This document shows, one piece after another, positions 17,765 to 26,037 of a DNA stretch of 64,000 nt. How positions within the stretch are numbered: the first letter of the stretch is position 1; each line of letters begins with the position of its first letter. Below the pieces are notes generated by a model that ran no database searches, was not told the origin of the DNA, and saw nothing but the letters and a program-made list of their open reading frames with translations. The position numbers and the translations under genes were made by a program. The stretch is from Rikenellaceae bacterium (GTDB lineage: Bacteria; Bacteroidota; Bacteroidia; Bacteroidales; Rikenellaceae). The stretch is taken from contig SUZD01000001.1 in NCBI GenBank assembly GCA_015060105.1, positions 157,557 through 221,556 of the forward strand, given 5' to 3'.

Positions 17765-19186
17765 CTATATCTGTTTACGCAATCGAGCCACAGGGATACC
17801 TAACATCTCACGATATTTGGCAACCGTACGGCGCGCGATATGATAACCTTTGTCATTGAGAATCTCCATAAGGGTCTCGTCGGTCAGCGGTTTACGCTTA
17901 TCCTCGGCTTCGATACACTCTTCGAGAATCTGTTTTATCTCGTACGACGACACCTCGGTACCGTCGTCGGTCTGCATCGCCTCCGAGAAGAGTTGTTTGA
18001 GCGACAATATGCCGAAATGAGTCTGCACATATTTGCTATTTACAACCCTCGAAATGGTCGAAACGTCAAGACCCGTTCTATCGGCAATATCTTTGAGAAT
18101 CATCGGACGCAGTTTGCTCTTATCGCCATCTTTGAAGTACTCTCGTTGATAGTCCAACATCTCGGTCATTGTACGCATCAGTGTATCGTGGCGCTGTTTG
18201 ATAGCCGAGATAAACCATTTGGCCGAGTCCAACTTACTCTTGACAAACTGCATGGCCTCGCGGTCGGTATTCCCACCCTCACGAGCCATCTCACGAATCA
18301 TCTCGACATAGCGTTTATTAACCTTCACTTCGGGAATCGAACTATTATTCAGCGTAAGGTCAAACTCGCCATCGTTATAATCCAACAAAAAGTCGGGGAT
18401 TATATAAGGAATGGTATCCGAAGCTGCATCGACATAGAGGTTACCCGGCTTGGGCGACAGTCGCTTAATCTCGGCAATGGCATCACGGAACTCATCTTCA
18501 CTAACGCCCAGACGAGCAATCAGCTTTTCATAGTGCTTTTTGGAAAACTCCTCGAAATATGTATTGATGATTTTGAACGCCAAACGACGGGCGCTGCTAT
18601 CCATCGGCATCTGACCCATTTGCAGCACAAGGCACTCTTGCAAATTGCGCGCACCAATACCTGCGGGCTCCAACTCCTGAACAACCGACAACAACTCCTC
18701 CAACTCCTGCTCCGACACCTCGATACCCAGCGTAAATGCCAAATCGTCGGACAGCGAGAGCATATCACGACGCAGATAGCCGTCTTCGTCCAAACTGCCG
18801 ATTATATACTCGGCAATGGTGCGACGACGCTTATCCAAATCACGAAAACCAAGCTGCCCCACCAAAAACTCCTGCAACGAGCGGCCACCGGCAATAGGTA
18901 CCGAGCGTTGAACATCATCTTTGGAGTAGTTATTAGTCCGTAATTTATACTGCGGCGTATCGTCCTCTTTGAGATACTCTTCTACCGAAATCTCTTTGGG
19001 CTCCACCTCCTCGTCGCGCTCTTCGAGTGTTGGCTCATCTTCGAGCACGGGGTTCTCCTCGATTTCCTGTTTGACGCGTTGTTCGAGTTGCACGGCGGGC
19101 AGTTCCAGAAGTTTTATCATCTGAATCTGTTGCGGCGAGAGTATCGTCGATTGACGCTGTTGTTGAAATTGACCAATGTTTGCCAT
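17765..19186 (-). CDS. rpoN: RNA polymerase sigma-54 factor
   Basis: 473 residues. Region I at the N-terminus is Gln-rich (QQRQSTILSPQQIQMIKLLELP), followed by an acidic region II, the core-binding region III, and the RpoN box ARRTVAKYREMLGIPVARLR at the C-terminus, which reads the -24 element. It needs an AAA+ activator; none is encoded in this window. Confidence 0.95.
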   Translation of the reverse strand: MANIGQFQQQRQSTILSPQQIQMIKLLELPAVQLEQRVKQEIEENPVLEDEPTLEERDEEVEPKEISVEEYLKEDDTPQYKLRTNNYSKDDVQRSVPIAGGRSLQEFLVGQLGFRDLDKRRRTIAEYIIGSLDEDGYLRRDMLSLSDDLAFTLGIEVSEQELEELLSVVQELEPAGIGARNLQECLVLQMGQMPMDSSARRLAFKIINTYFEEFSKKHYEKLIARLGVSEDEFRDAIAEIKRLSPKPGNLYVDAASDTIPYIIPDFLLDYNDGEFDLTLNNSSIPEVKVNKRYVEMIREMAREGGNTDREAMQFVKSKLDSAKWFISAIKQRHDTLMRTMTEMLDYQREYFKDGDKSKLRPMILKDIADRTGLDVSTISRVVNSKYVQTHFGILSLKQLFSEAMQTDDGTEVSSYEIKQILEECIEAEDKRKPLTDETLMEILNDKGYHIARRTVAKYREMLGIPVARLRKQI

Positions 19187-19277
19187 AGGACACCTTTTTT
19201 GTTGATAACGATTAAAAGTTACTTTGAAGTATAGATGTCTTCACGCAAATAAGAGAGAGTTTTGTGTTTTAAAATAT

Positions 19278-19301
19278 CAAAGGGCCATAAAAGGCCCTTT
19301 G
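19278..19301 (-). terminator. Hairpin downstream of asnS
   Basis: A perfect 9-bp stem, CAAAGGGCC with GGCCCTTTG, with a 6-nt loop, about 40 nt past the asnS stop. On the minus strand it is followed by ATATTTTAAAACA, a weak T-tract. Confidence 0.6.
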
Positions 19302-19340
19302 ACCATATAATAGTCCGTCCGAAAACGGCATAAAGTTCTA

Positions 19341-20738
19341 TTAGAACTCGGCGTTACCCGGAGTACGAGGGAACGGAATCACGTCACGGATATTGGCCAT
19401 ACCTGTCACGAAGAGCAACAGACGCTCGAAGCCCAAACCAAAGCCGCTGTGAGGTGCCGAGCCCCAACGACGAGTGTCGAGGTACCACCACAACTCACGC
19501 TCGCTCATACCCAACTCTTTGACACGAGTCGAAAGTTTGGTATAGTCGGCCTCACGCTCCGAGCCTCCAATAATCTCGCCAATCTTGGGGAAAAGGACGT
19601 CCATCGCGCGAACGGTCTTGCCGTCGTCGTTTTGTTTCATATAGAAAGCCTTAATCTCTTTGGGATAGTTGATAAGAATTACAGGCTTCTTGAAGTGCTC
19701 CTCAACGAGGTAGCGCTCGTGCTCGCTCTGCAAATCGCAACCCCAATCGCAAGGGAATTCGAATTTTTGACCACTTGCTTTGAGAATCTCGATACCTTTG
19801 GTGTAGTCCAAACGAACAAAGTCGTTCTCGACAACAAATTTCAGACGCTCAATCAGGCCGTTATCCCACATCTTATTGAGGAATTCGAGGTCCTCGGCGC
19901 AGTTATCAAGCGCATATTGGATAAGGTATTTGAGGAAGTCCTCGGCCAACTCCATATCGTCCTCCAACTCGTAGAACGCCATCTCGGGCTCAATCATCCA
20001 GAACTCTGCCAAGTGGCGAGGTGTGTTGGAGTTCTCGGCACGGAAGGTAGGACCAAAGGTGTAGATACGACCCAGGGCCAAAGCACCCAGCTCGCCCTCC
20101 AACTGACCCGAAACGGTCATACTGCAAGGTTTGCCAAAGAAGTCTTGCGAATAATCGACTGCTCCCTCCTCGGTGCGAGGCAGGTTATTCATATCCATTG
20201 TGGTCACTTGGAACATTGCACCTGCACCCTCGCAGTCCGAAGCTGTGATGATGGGAGTGTGCATATAGTAGAAACCACGGTCATTGAAATATTTGTGGAT
20301 AGCATAAGCCATATTGTGGCGGATACGGAGTACTGCGCCAAAGGTATTGGTACGGGGACGCAGATAGGCGATATCGCGCAAGAATTCAAGCGAGTGACCT
20401 TTCTTTTGGAGAGGGTATGTTTCGGGGTCGGCGGTACCGTAAATCTCGATACTACGAGCCTGTACCTCAACGGGTTGGCCCGAGCCCATACTATCTACCA
20501 ACAGGCCATCGACACGCAAGCAGGCTCCCGTAGTGATACGGCGCAACAACTCGTCGTCGAAGTTTGCCACATCGACTACAACCTGAATATTACTTACGCA
20601 CGAACCGTCATTAAGGGCGATGAAAGCCACATTTTTGTTACCGCGTTTGGTGCGGACCCAACCTTTGACTGTAATGTCGCAGTTACGCTCCTCGGTACGG
20701 AGGATTTCTGCAATTCTTCTTTTGTTCGCGTTAAGCAT
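19341..20738 (-). CDS. asnS: Asparaginyl-tRNA synthetase
   Basis: 465 residues. An N-terminal OB fold (about 15-115) with [23 protein letters not shown] is followed by the class IIb catalytic domain, with [22 protein letters not shown] (motif 2) and [30 protein letters not shown] (motif 3). It charges tRNA-Asn, so the organism has a direct route for Asn-tRNA. Monocistronic. Confidence 0.96.
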   Translation of the reverse strand: MLNANKRRIAEILRTEERNCDITVKGWVRTKRGNKNVAFIALNDGSCVSNIQVVVDVANFDDELLRRITTGACLRVDGLLVDSMGSGQPVEVQARSIEIYGTADPETYPLQKKGHSLEFLRDIAYLRPRTNTFGAVLRIRHNMAYAIHKYFNDRGFYYMHTPIITASDCEGAGAMFQVTTMDMNNLPRTEEGAVDYSQDFFGKPCSMTVSGQLEGELGALALGRIYTFGPTFRAENSNTPRHLAEFWMIEPEMAFYELEDDMELAEDFLKYLIQYALDNCAEDLEFLNKMWDNGLIERLKFVVENDFVRLDYTKGIEILKASGQKFEFPCDWGCDLQSEHERYLVEEHFKKPVILINYPKEIKAFYMKQNDDGKTVRAMDVLFPKIGEIIGGSEREADYTKLSTRVKELGMSERELWWYLDTRRWGSAPHSGFGLGFERLLLFVTGMANIRDVIPFPRTPGNAEF

Positions 20739-20831
20739 TGTATTTGGATTTAGTTCTTATTTTGTCGGTTTATGAATTGCAAATATCCTAATTTTTTTTG
20801 AAAAAATCGCCTTTCTCACACTATTTATCGG

Positions 20832-20839
20832 TATATTTG
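20832..20839 (+). promoter_or_regulatory. -7 element upstream of the GH2-like gene
   Basis: TATATTTG matches the -7 consensus and lies 17 nt before the ATG at 20857. No clear -33 TTTG is present. Confidence 0.45.
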
Positions 20840-20856
20840 CCCAAAATAACAGTAAG

Positions 20857-22212
20857 ATGTCGTATTCAAGACCTATTTTCATATTGGCGATGGCCGTTTC
20901 GATGATGGTTTCGGCCCTCAATCCGAGCCTTGCAGCAGAGCCCGTAAAGGCCCAAAAGAGCACACCCCGAAGTGAGTTTTTCAGTTACGAAACACGCGAA
21001 GATGCCTCGGCCGGAGCAATCATCAACTCGCAATACTTCAAAAGCATACGCAACCGCACCGACGAGAACGGAGTGTGTGCCACAACCTATTTTACGCCCT
21101 ACGCAATGGGCGACCGTAATGTCTTTTTCCGTTGCGACGGAGGTGCGGGTGCCTACGAGATTTTTGTAAACGACAGGCTTGCGGGTGGTTCGTCTGACAC
21201 ACAGACACCCTCGGAGGTCTATATCTCGCCCTATTTGGTCGATGGACTCAATCAGGTGCGTATCGAGGCACGCGAGCCGGGCAAGGCGTTGGCCGTCGAG
21301 AGTATGTACGAGGAGCCTATGTTGGTAATGGGTGGCAACTCTTTCTTTATCTCGCAGCCCAAAGTCTATATCGAAGATTTCGACATCTGCACGACACCCG
21401 ACTCTACGGGCAATCACGGTCTGCTTGACCTGCATATCGTCGTTCGCAACTCGTCGCGCGCTGACCAAAAGTTGTCGCTCGGCTGGGACATATACGACCC
21501 CAAAGGCAAGCTCAAAACCTACGATTTGCGCGAGTTGGAGATGGCCCCCGGGGAGCGCGACACCGTTCGTTTCCACAACATCATCTATTCGACAGCCAAA
21601 TACCTGTGGAGTGCCGAGAATCCCAACCTCTACGCCCTGACGATGTACATCAAGCAGTACGGCTCCATTACCGAGTACGTTCCATTCACAGTTGGCTGGG
21701 GCACAACCCGTTATGCCGATGGAGTTATCACTCGCAACGATACTCCTATCGAAATTAAAGCCGTAGAGTTTACACCCAAATACAACCTCCCGATGTCCGA
21801 GCAGATTAAGGCTCTCAAACGCAAAGGTTACAACACCATATACCTCACTATGCCCGCCCAAATAGGACTATATGCTGCGTGCAACCGCGAGGGTATGTAT
21901 GTTGTGGACTGCCCCACCCTCTACACCGATGCTAAAGGTGGCGACCGCAGTCGTAGCAACGGAACATCGTTCAACGACCCCACTCTGCTTGACGAGGTAT
22001 TGCATCGCACCCTTGCAATGCAACGACGCACTCGCAACTACGCCTGTGTTATTGCTTGGAGTTTGGCTCGTGGCGGCGGCAATGGTTACAACCTCTACAA
22101 ATCGTACGAGTTGCTGCACTCGCTCGACACCCTTCGCCCTGCGGTATATCGCGAGGCCGAGGGCGAGTGGAACAGCGACATCGAGTTACCTGCACCCGCA
22201 ACACTCAAATAG
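20857..22212 (+). CDS. Exported GH2-like protein lacking the catalytic residues (pseudo-glycosidase)
   Basis: 451 residues with a signal peptide (cleavage near SLAA, about residue 28). Domain order follows glycoside hydrolase family 2: a jelly-roll sugar-binding region (about 35-150), an immunoglobulin-like sandwich (about 160-275), then a partial TIM barrel (about 280-445). The barrel keeps the skeleton of the family: IKALKRKGYNTIYLT, LYAACNREGMYVVDCP and YACVIAWSLARGGG line up with the usual NAVRTSHYP, DELGLYVIDE and SVIIWSLGNE blocks. However, the acid/base Glu of the NE pair is missing and the protein ends before the nucleophile region. A binding or structural role is more likely than hydrolysis. 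rlmH follows after 11 nt. Confidence 0.72.
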   Translation: MSYSRPIFILAMAVSMMVSALNPSLAAEPVKAQKSTPRSEFFSYETREDASAGAIINSQYFKSIRNRTDENGVCATTYFTPYAMGDRNVFFRCDGGAGAYEIFVNDRLAGGSSDTQTPSEVYISPYLVDGLNQVRIEAREPGKALAVESMYEEPMLVMGGNSFFISQPKVYIEDFDICTTPDSTGNHGLLDLHIVVRNSSRADQKLSLGWDIYDPKGKLKTYDLRELEMAPGERDTVRFHNIIYSTAKYLWSAENPNLYALTMYIKQYGSITEYVPFTVGWGTTRYADGVITRNDTPIEIKAVEFTPKYNLPMSEQIKALKRKGYNTIYLTMPAQIGLYAACNREGMYVVDCPTLYTDAKGGDRSRSNGTSFNDPTLLDEVLHRTLAMQRRTRNYACVIAWSLARGGGNGYNLYKSYELLHSLDTLRPAVYREAEGEWNSDIELPAPATLK

Positions 22213-22223
22213 ACAGTGGAGTT

Positions 22224-22697
22224 ATGAGTATCGATTTTCTGGTTGTCGGCAAGACCGACTCGGCGCAAGTGGCAGATTTGACGCGTCTGTATGCAGGTCG
22301 CATCTCGCGCTATCTGCGATTTACCGTAACCGAGCTGCCCGATATTCGCAACGCCAAGAATATGAGCAATGAGAGTCAGAAACGGGCGGAAGGCGAGATG
22401 ATTTTACGCACGCTCTCCTCCGACGACTATGTGGTGTTGCTCGACGACAAAGGAACGGAACACACCTCGCTGGGCTTTGCCGAGTGGATACAGAAACGAA
22501 TGAACAGCGGTGTCAAACGGGTTGTTTTTGTGGTAGGAGGCCCTTATGGTTTCTCGAAGGAGGTCTATGCCCGCGCGTCGGATAAAATTTCGTTGAGCCG
22601 TATGACCTTCTCGCACCAAATCATACGCCCGATTTTTGCGGAGCAACTCTACCGCGCCTTCACAATCCTGCGCGGCGAGCCCTATCACCACGAATAA
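22224..22697 (+). CDS. rlmH: 23S rRNA pseudouridine-1915 N3-methyltransferase RlmH
   Basis: 157 residues from ATG 22224 (MSIDFLVVGKTD); an upstream extension in the same frame overlaps the GH2-like gene and is not needed. SPOUT fold: VVLLDDKGTEHTSLGFAEWI and VVFVVGGPYGFSKEVYARA form the SAM-binding knot, and LSRMTFSHQIIRPIFAEQLYRAF is the conserved C-terminus. It methylates pseudouridine in helix 69 of 23S rRNA. Confidence 0.95.
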   Translation: MSIDFLVVGKTDSAQVADLTRLYAGRISRYLRFTVTELPDIRNAKNMSNESQKRAEGEMILRTLSSDDYVVLLDDKGTEHTSLGFAEWIQKRMNSGVKRVVFVVGGPYGFSKEVYARASDKISLSRMTFSHQIIRPIFAEQLYRAFTILRGEPYHHE

Positions 22698-22730
22698 AAA
22701 AAGGTTGTCCCGACGGACAACCTTTTTTTT
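22696..22730 (+). terminator. Rho-independent terminator after rlmH
   Basis: Stem AAAGGTTGTCC with GGACAACCTTT, loop CGAC, followed by eight T. A-runs on the left make it usable in both directions. Confidence 0.9.
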
Positions 22731-22739
22731 ATTACATAT

Positions 22740-22851
22740 TTGTGGGAACTGAGGGATTTCAAGGCTTGCGAAGGGGCTCAAAGCGCAGCATACTCGGCGT
22801 ATGTGAGCATTTGAGCCACAAGCGTAACGCAGAAATTACCTTGTTAGACAA
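22740..22851. repeat. Palindromic intergenic element between rlmH and rluB
   Basis: The core at about 22777-22814 has an outer stem GGCTCAAA with TTTGAGCC and an inner stem CATAC with GTATG separated by internal loops. Flanks include GGCTTGCG and CAAGCG arms that may extend the fold. There is no open frame. It looks like a dispersed repeat or a structured RNA element. Confidence 0.5.
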
Positions 22852-22854
22852 CTT

Positions 22855-24195
22855 CTAATCGTACATTCCTGTCTTCAACATACGTACCTCCCTATCCGAA
22901 AGGAAACGCCATTGACCACGTTTAAGATTCTTCTTGGTCAAACCTGCAAAATAGACTCGGTCAAGTTTCACAACCGAATAACCAAAATGCTCGAAAATAC
23001 GACGCACAATACGGTTACGGCCAGAGTGAATCTCGATACCGATAAGTTTGCGGGTGTTATCCAAGGTAGCAACCTCGTCGGCTGCAATATCGCCATCTTC
23101 GAGAGTTATACCCTCGGCAATCTTGCTCAACTCGGCATCGGTAATCGCTTTATTGAGGGTTACTTCATATACCTTGCGGCGATTATGCTCGGGGTGAGTG
23201 AGTTGTTTGGTAAGTTCGCCATCGTTGGTGAGCAACAGCACTCCCACACTATTCTTGTCGAGGCGGCCTACGGGGTAGATGCGCTCGGTGCAGGCGTTTT
23301 TCACCAAATCCATAACGGTTTTATCGGCGTGAGGGTCCTCAATAGATGTCACAAAACCTTTGGGTTTGTTCATAAGGATATAGACCAACTTCTCGCATTT
23401 GAGCACACGGTCGTTGAACTTAACCTCGTCGGTGGGTTTAATCTTGACACCAAGTTCGGTTACCACAACACCATTAACCGACACAGCTCCCGATTGAATA
23501 TACTCATCGGCCTCGCGACGCGAACACAAGCCCGATTGAGCAACATATTTGTTCAGACGAATCTCGTCGGCTGTTTTCGGTGCATCGTAGCGGGGATAAC
23601 TGCGACGTTGTTCGCCACGAGGTTTTTGCTCCGACGAAGGGCGAGATGAGTAGGCTTTGGCGCTATGGAAATTGGTTTTCGGACCACGAGAGCCATAGCC
23701 ACGACCCTCACCACGGCCATATTGCGAACGCTCACCATAGGGGGTGCGCTCGCCCGCTTCGTAACGATTATAGTTGCGCTCCGAGGTCTTGCCATAGGGG
23801 CGTTCTACACGATTGAAATCGCGATTATAGTCGATACGCTCTACACGCGACGAGCGACGCTCCGACGAGGGGACATAGTCCGTACGGTTGAAACGGGTGT
23901 CGTCGTCATAACTACGGGTGCGGTCATAGCTGCCACGACCATATTGTGATTTTTCGTTTTTCTTGTAAGGTTTATGGCCATAGCCACCGCGCTCCTCAGC
24001 GCCACGCAGACGGTTGTCGGGTGTAAAGTTGGGGTTAAACGAGCGACGCACACCCGAGGTGCCTGTACGCTCTACTTTCTGATAACGCGGTTTGTGCGAA
24101 GTTCCCTCGGCAACATCTGCCGTCGCGGAGGAGTGTGAGCGGCTCTCTTTGGCAAATCGTTGCCAACCTTCGCCGTTGTTTTTGAACTCTTTCAT
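22855..24195 (-). CDS. rluB: Pseudouridine synthase of the RluB family with a long disordered N-terminus
   Basis: 446 residues. Residues 210-446 are a complete RsuA/RluB-type enzyme: an S4 domain (RLNKYVAQSGLCSRREADE), VYILMNKPKGFVTS, and GRLDKNSVGVLLLTNDGEL, whose Asp (about 313) is catalytic; RIVRRIFEHFGY is also typical. It isomerises a uridine in 23S rRNA. Residues 1-209 are very rich in Arg, Gly, Tyr, Ser and Glu with RGG/YGRG-like pieces and should be disordered and RNA-binding. Similar extensions occur in Bacteroidetes RluB. A -7 box lies 35 nt upstream. Confidence 0.9.
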   Translation of the reverse strand: MKEFKNNGEGWQRFAKESRSHSSATADVAEGTSHKPRYQKVERTGTSGVRRSFNPNFTPDNRLRGAEERGGYGHKPYKKNEKSQYGRGSYDRTRSYDDDTRFNRTDYVPSSERRSSRVERIDYNRDFNRVERPYGKTSERNYNRYEAGERTPYGERSQYGRGEGRGYGSRGPKTNFHSAKAYSSRPSSEQKPRGEQRRSYPRYDAPKTADEIRLNKYVAQSGLCSRREADEYIQSGAVSVNGVVVTELGVKIKPTDEVKFNDRVLKCEKLVYILMNKPKGFVTSIEDPHADKTVMDLVKNACTERIYPVGRLDKNSVGVLLLTNDGELTKQLTHPEHNRRKVYEVTLNKAITDAELSKIAEGITLEDGDIAADEVATLDNTRKLIGIEIHSGRNRIVRRIFEHFGYSVVKLDRVYFAGLTKKNLKRGQWRFLSDREVRMLKTGMYD

Positions 24196-24229
24196 TGTTG
24201 TTATATTAGTTGTATGCTTTTGTGAGCGG

Positions 24230-24237
24230 CAAAGTTA
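24230..24237 (-). promoter_or_regulatory. -7 element of rluB
   Basis: Minus strand TAACTTTG, a full match to the -7 consensus, 34 nt before the ATG. The -33 box is not clear. Confidence 0.5.
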
Positions 24238-24289
24238 AAGCCACTCGGTCAATTGAACGTAACACATTACGTTTTTATTCTGTCAAAAA

Positions 24290-25066
24290 TTATTCGTTGC
24301 TCTGTTTCTGCGCCACATAGAACAAATCGAAGCATTGGTCCGTTACGCCCACAACCGAGTAGTCCGTCATTTTGATTCCGCAGGTCAGCTCCGTATTGGC
24401 TTTCAACAGGCGGCGACGATTTATTCGGTTGAGAATATCGTATGGCAACTGCAACATCCATCGCGGCAGACGGTGTTGCAAATCGAGAACGTCCCAGCGA
24501 GCAATACGGGCAACCGATTTGCGATTCTTCTCGTAGTACTCCATAACCTTGTCGTTACCGACAACGCCCATCTCATCGACTCTCTCAAAGCAACTTTTGA
24601 GCAGGTAGCCGAACTCCTCGGGGGTGTACTCCCTGACGTGCCAAGGGTTGCGTGTAAGCGACATCAGACGGTTGGGGGTCGATACTATGAAACGGCCTCC
24701 CGGGCGCAAAACACGATAGACCTCGCGCACAAAATCTACATCCTCTTTGATATGTTCGATAACCTGAAACGAGATAACAAAATCGACGCTTTGGTCAAGC
24801 ACACCACTCAAAGGCGGAACGGTCATCTGGCGAAACTCGACATTGGATTGCGCGATATTGGCAGCGCCACCCTCGAACTTGTCGATAGTGATAAAGCGGG
24901 TTGCGTTAGGAGCAATGACATCTATGCCATAGCCACTACCCGTACCAATCTCCAATACCGTACCACTAACCATCTCGGCAGCAGTATGGTACGCCAAAAG
25001 CGAACGCTGAAAGACATAGTTATCCGACGCCTCTACCGAAACTCTCTCTGCCGTTGCTGTGCTCAT
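24290..25066 (-). CDS. Class I SAM-dependent methyltransferase
   Basis: 258 residues. Motif I is VLEIGTGSGYGIDVIAP (about residues 37-53), and later VDFVISFQVIEHIKEDVDFVREVYRVLRPGGRFIVSTPN corresponds to motifs II and III of Methyltransf_11 enzymes. The C-terminal part is specific and gives no hint of the substrate. Its start overlaps the end of the upstream CvfB-like gene by 4 nt, so it is translationally coupled to it. Confidence 0.85.
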   Translation of the reverse strand: MSTATAERVSVEASDNYVFQRSLLAYHTAAEMVSGTVLEIGTGSGYGIDVIAPNATRFITIDKFEGGAANIAQSNVEFRQMTVPPLSGVLDQSVDFVISFQVIEHIKEDVDFVREVYRVLRPGGRFIVSTPNRLMSLTRNPWHVREYTPEEFGYLLKSCFERVDEMGVVGNDKVMEYYEKNRKSVARIARWDVLDLQHRLPRWMLQLPYDILNRINRRRLLKANTELTCGIKMTDYSVVGVTDQCFDLFYVAQKQSNE

Positions 25067-25902
25067 CGTCTGATAAGTTTAATTCCTGTTTCGGTCTCGA
25101 TAACATCGCCACTCTTCATCAACACTCCGAGCGAGCGTTTGAACACCTTTTTACTCATGTGGGTAATGGCTGTAATCTCCTCGGGAGCCGAGTGGTCGTT
25201 AATGGGAAGCACTCCACCCGCACGCTCCAACATTTCGAGCAGTTTGGTTGCAGAGTGTTTAACCTCGTCGTAGCCCTGTTGTTGCAACGAGAGGTCGATA
25301 CGACCATCATCGGTAATGTGGCGGACATAGGCTGTAAGGCGGTCGCCAACGGCTACGGGACGGAACAGTTGGTTGTGATAAATCATACCCCAATGGCGAC
25401 CTTCGACAACTACACGGAAGCCCACATCGACACGCTTTGCAACCAACACCTCGACCCTCTGGCCCGGGCGAACACGGATATCCATATTCGACACAACGCT
25501 TTGGAGTTTGCTTGTTGCAACCGTACGGCCTGTAATATGGTCCTCATAAAGATATACCAGCACTTTGCCACCTACCTCGACCAGGCCTTGTTGGTTGCGG
25601 TTGGGCAGAAAAAGGTCTTTACCGAACAACCCCCAATCGAGAAAAGCTCCGTGTGAGGTTTTATCGACAACCTCCAATACAGCGATATCGCCCACCTTGG
25701 CGAGCGGAGTTTCGGTTGTGGCAACAAGACGATCCTCGGAGTCGTGATATACAAAAACCTCTTTGGTGTCGCCCACCTTATCTTTCATCGACACATAGCG
25801 ATTGGGCAGCAACACCTCGTTGCCCTGTTCGTCGGCAAGGTACAATCCGAAATCGGAGATACGGTTTACCGTAAGGGTATGTTTGCGTCCGGCGTTAATC
25901 AT
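25063..25902 (-). CDS. CvfB-like S1-domain RNA-binding protein
   Basis: About 279 residues from ATG 25902 (MINAGRKHTLTVNRISDFGLYL). A TTG start at 25923 would lie inside the promoter, so I exclude it. Several S1/OB-type repeats (about 1-65, 70-140, 145-210) contain DFGLYLADEQGNEVLLPNRY and GAFLDWGLFGKDLFLPNRN. A C-terminal winged-helix-like segment contains THMSKKVFKRSLGVLMKSGDV. This is the layout of CvfB/YitL, an RNA-binding protein linked to virulence regulation in staphylococci. Its role in Bacteroidetes is not known. Confidence 0.85.
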   Translation of the reverse strand: MINAGRKHTLTVNRISDFGLYLADEQGNEVLLPNRYVSMKDKVGDTKEVFVYHDSEDRLVATTETPLAKVGDIAVLEVVDKTSHGAFLDWGLFGKDLFLPNRNQQGLVEVGGKVLVYLYEDHITGRTVATSKLQSVVSNMDIRVRPGQRVEVLVAKRVDVGFRVVVEGRHWGMIYHNQLFRPVAVGDRLTAYVRHITDDGRIDLSLQQQGYDEVKHSATKLLEMLERAGGVLPINDHSAPEEITAITHMSKKVFKRSLGVLMKSGDVIETETGIKLIRR

Positions 25903-25920
25903 TTGGCGTATAATTTGCGA

Positions 25921-25952
25921 CAAATGTACGACATTATGTTGGATTTTACCAA
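25921..25952 (-). promoter_or_regulatory. Promoter of the cvfB-like operon
   Basis: Minus strand: TTG (25950-25952), 21-nt spacer, TACATTTG (25921-25928). The ATG at 25902 follows by about 18 nt. Confidence 0.65.
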
Positions 25953-25980
25953 TTTCTACAAACTAAAAAAATCGGCCCTG

Positions 25981-26011
25981 TTGCACAGCACCGCAAAAAG
26001 CGTTATCTTTA
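25981..26011 (+). promoter_or_regulatory. Candidate promoter of uvrA
   Basis: TTG (25981-25983), 20-nt spacer, TATCTTTA (26004-26011): one mismatch in the -7 box. The GTG start follows at 26038. Confidence 0.5.
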
Positions 26012-26037
26012 CGCGATTTTAATACTGCTCGCTGACT

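Noticed and set aside
22056..22223. Upstream in-frame extension of rlmH
   Set aside because: It overlaps the end of the GH2-like gene in another frame; the normal RlmH N-terminus is at 22224.
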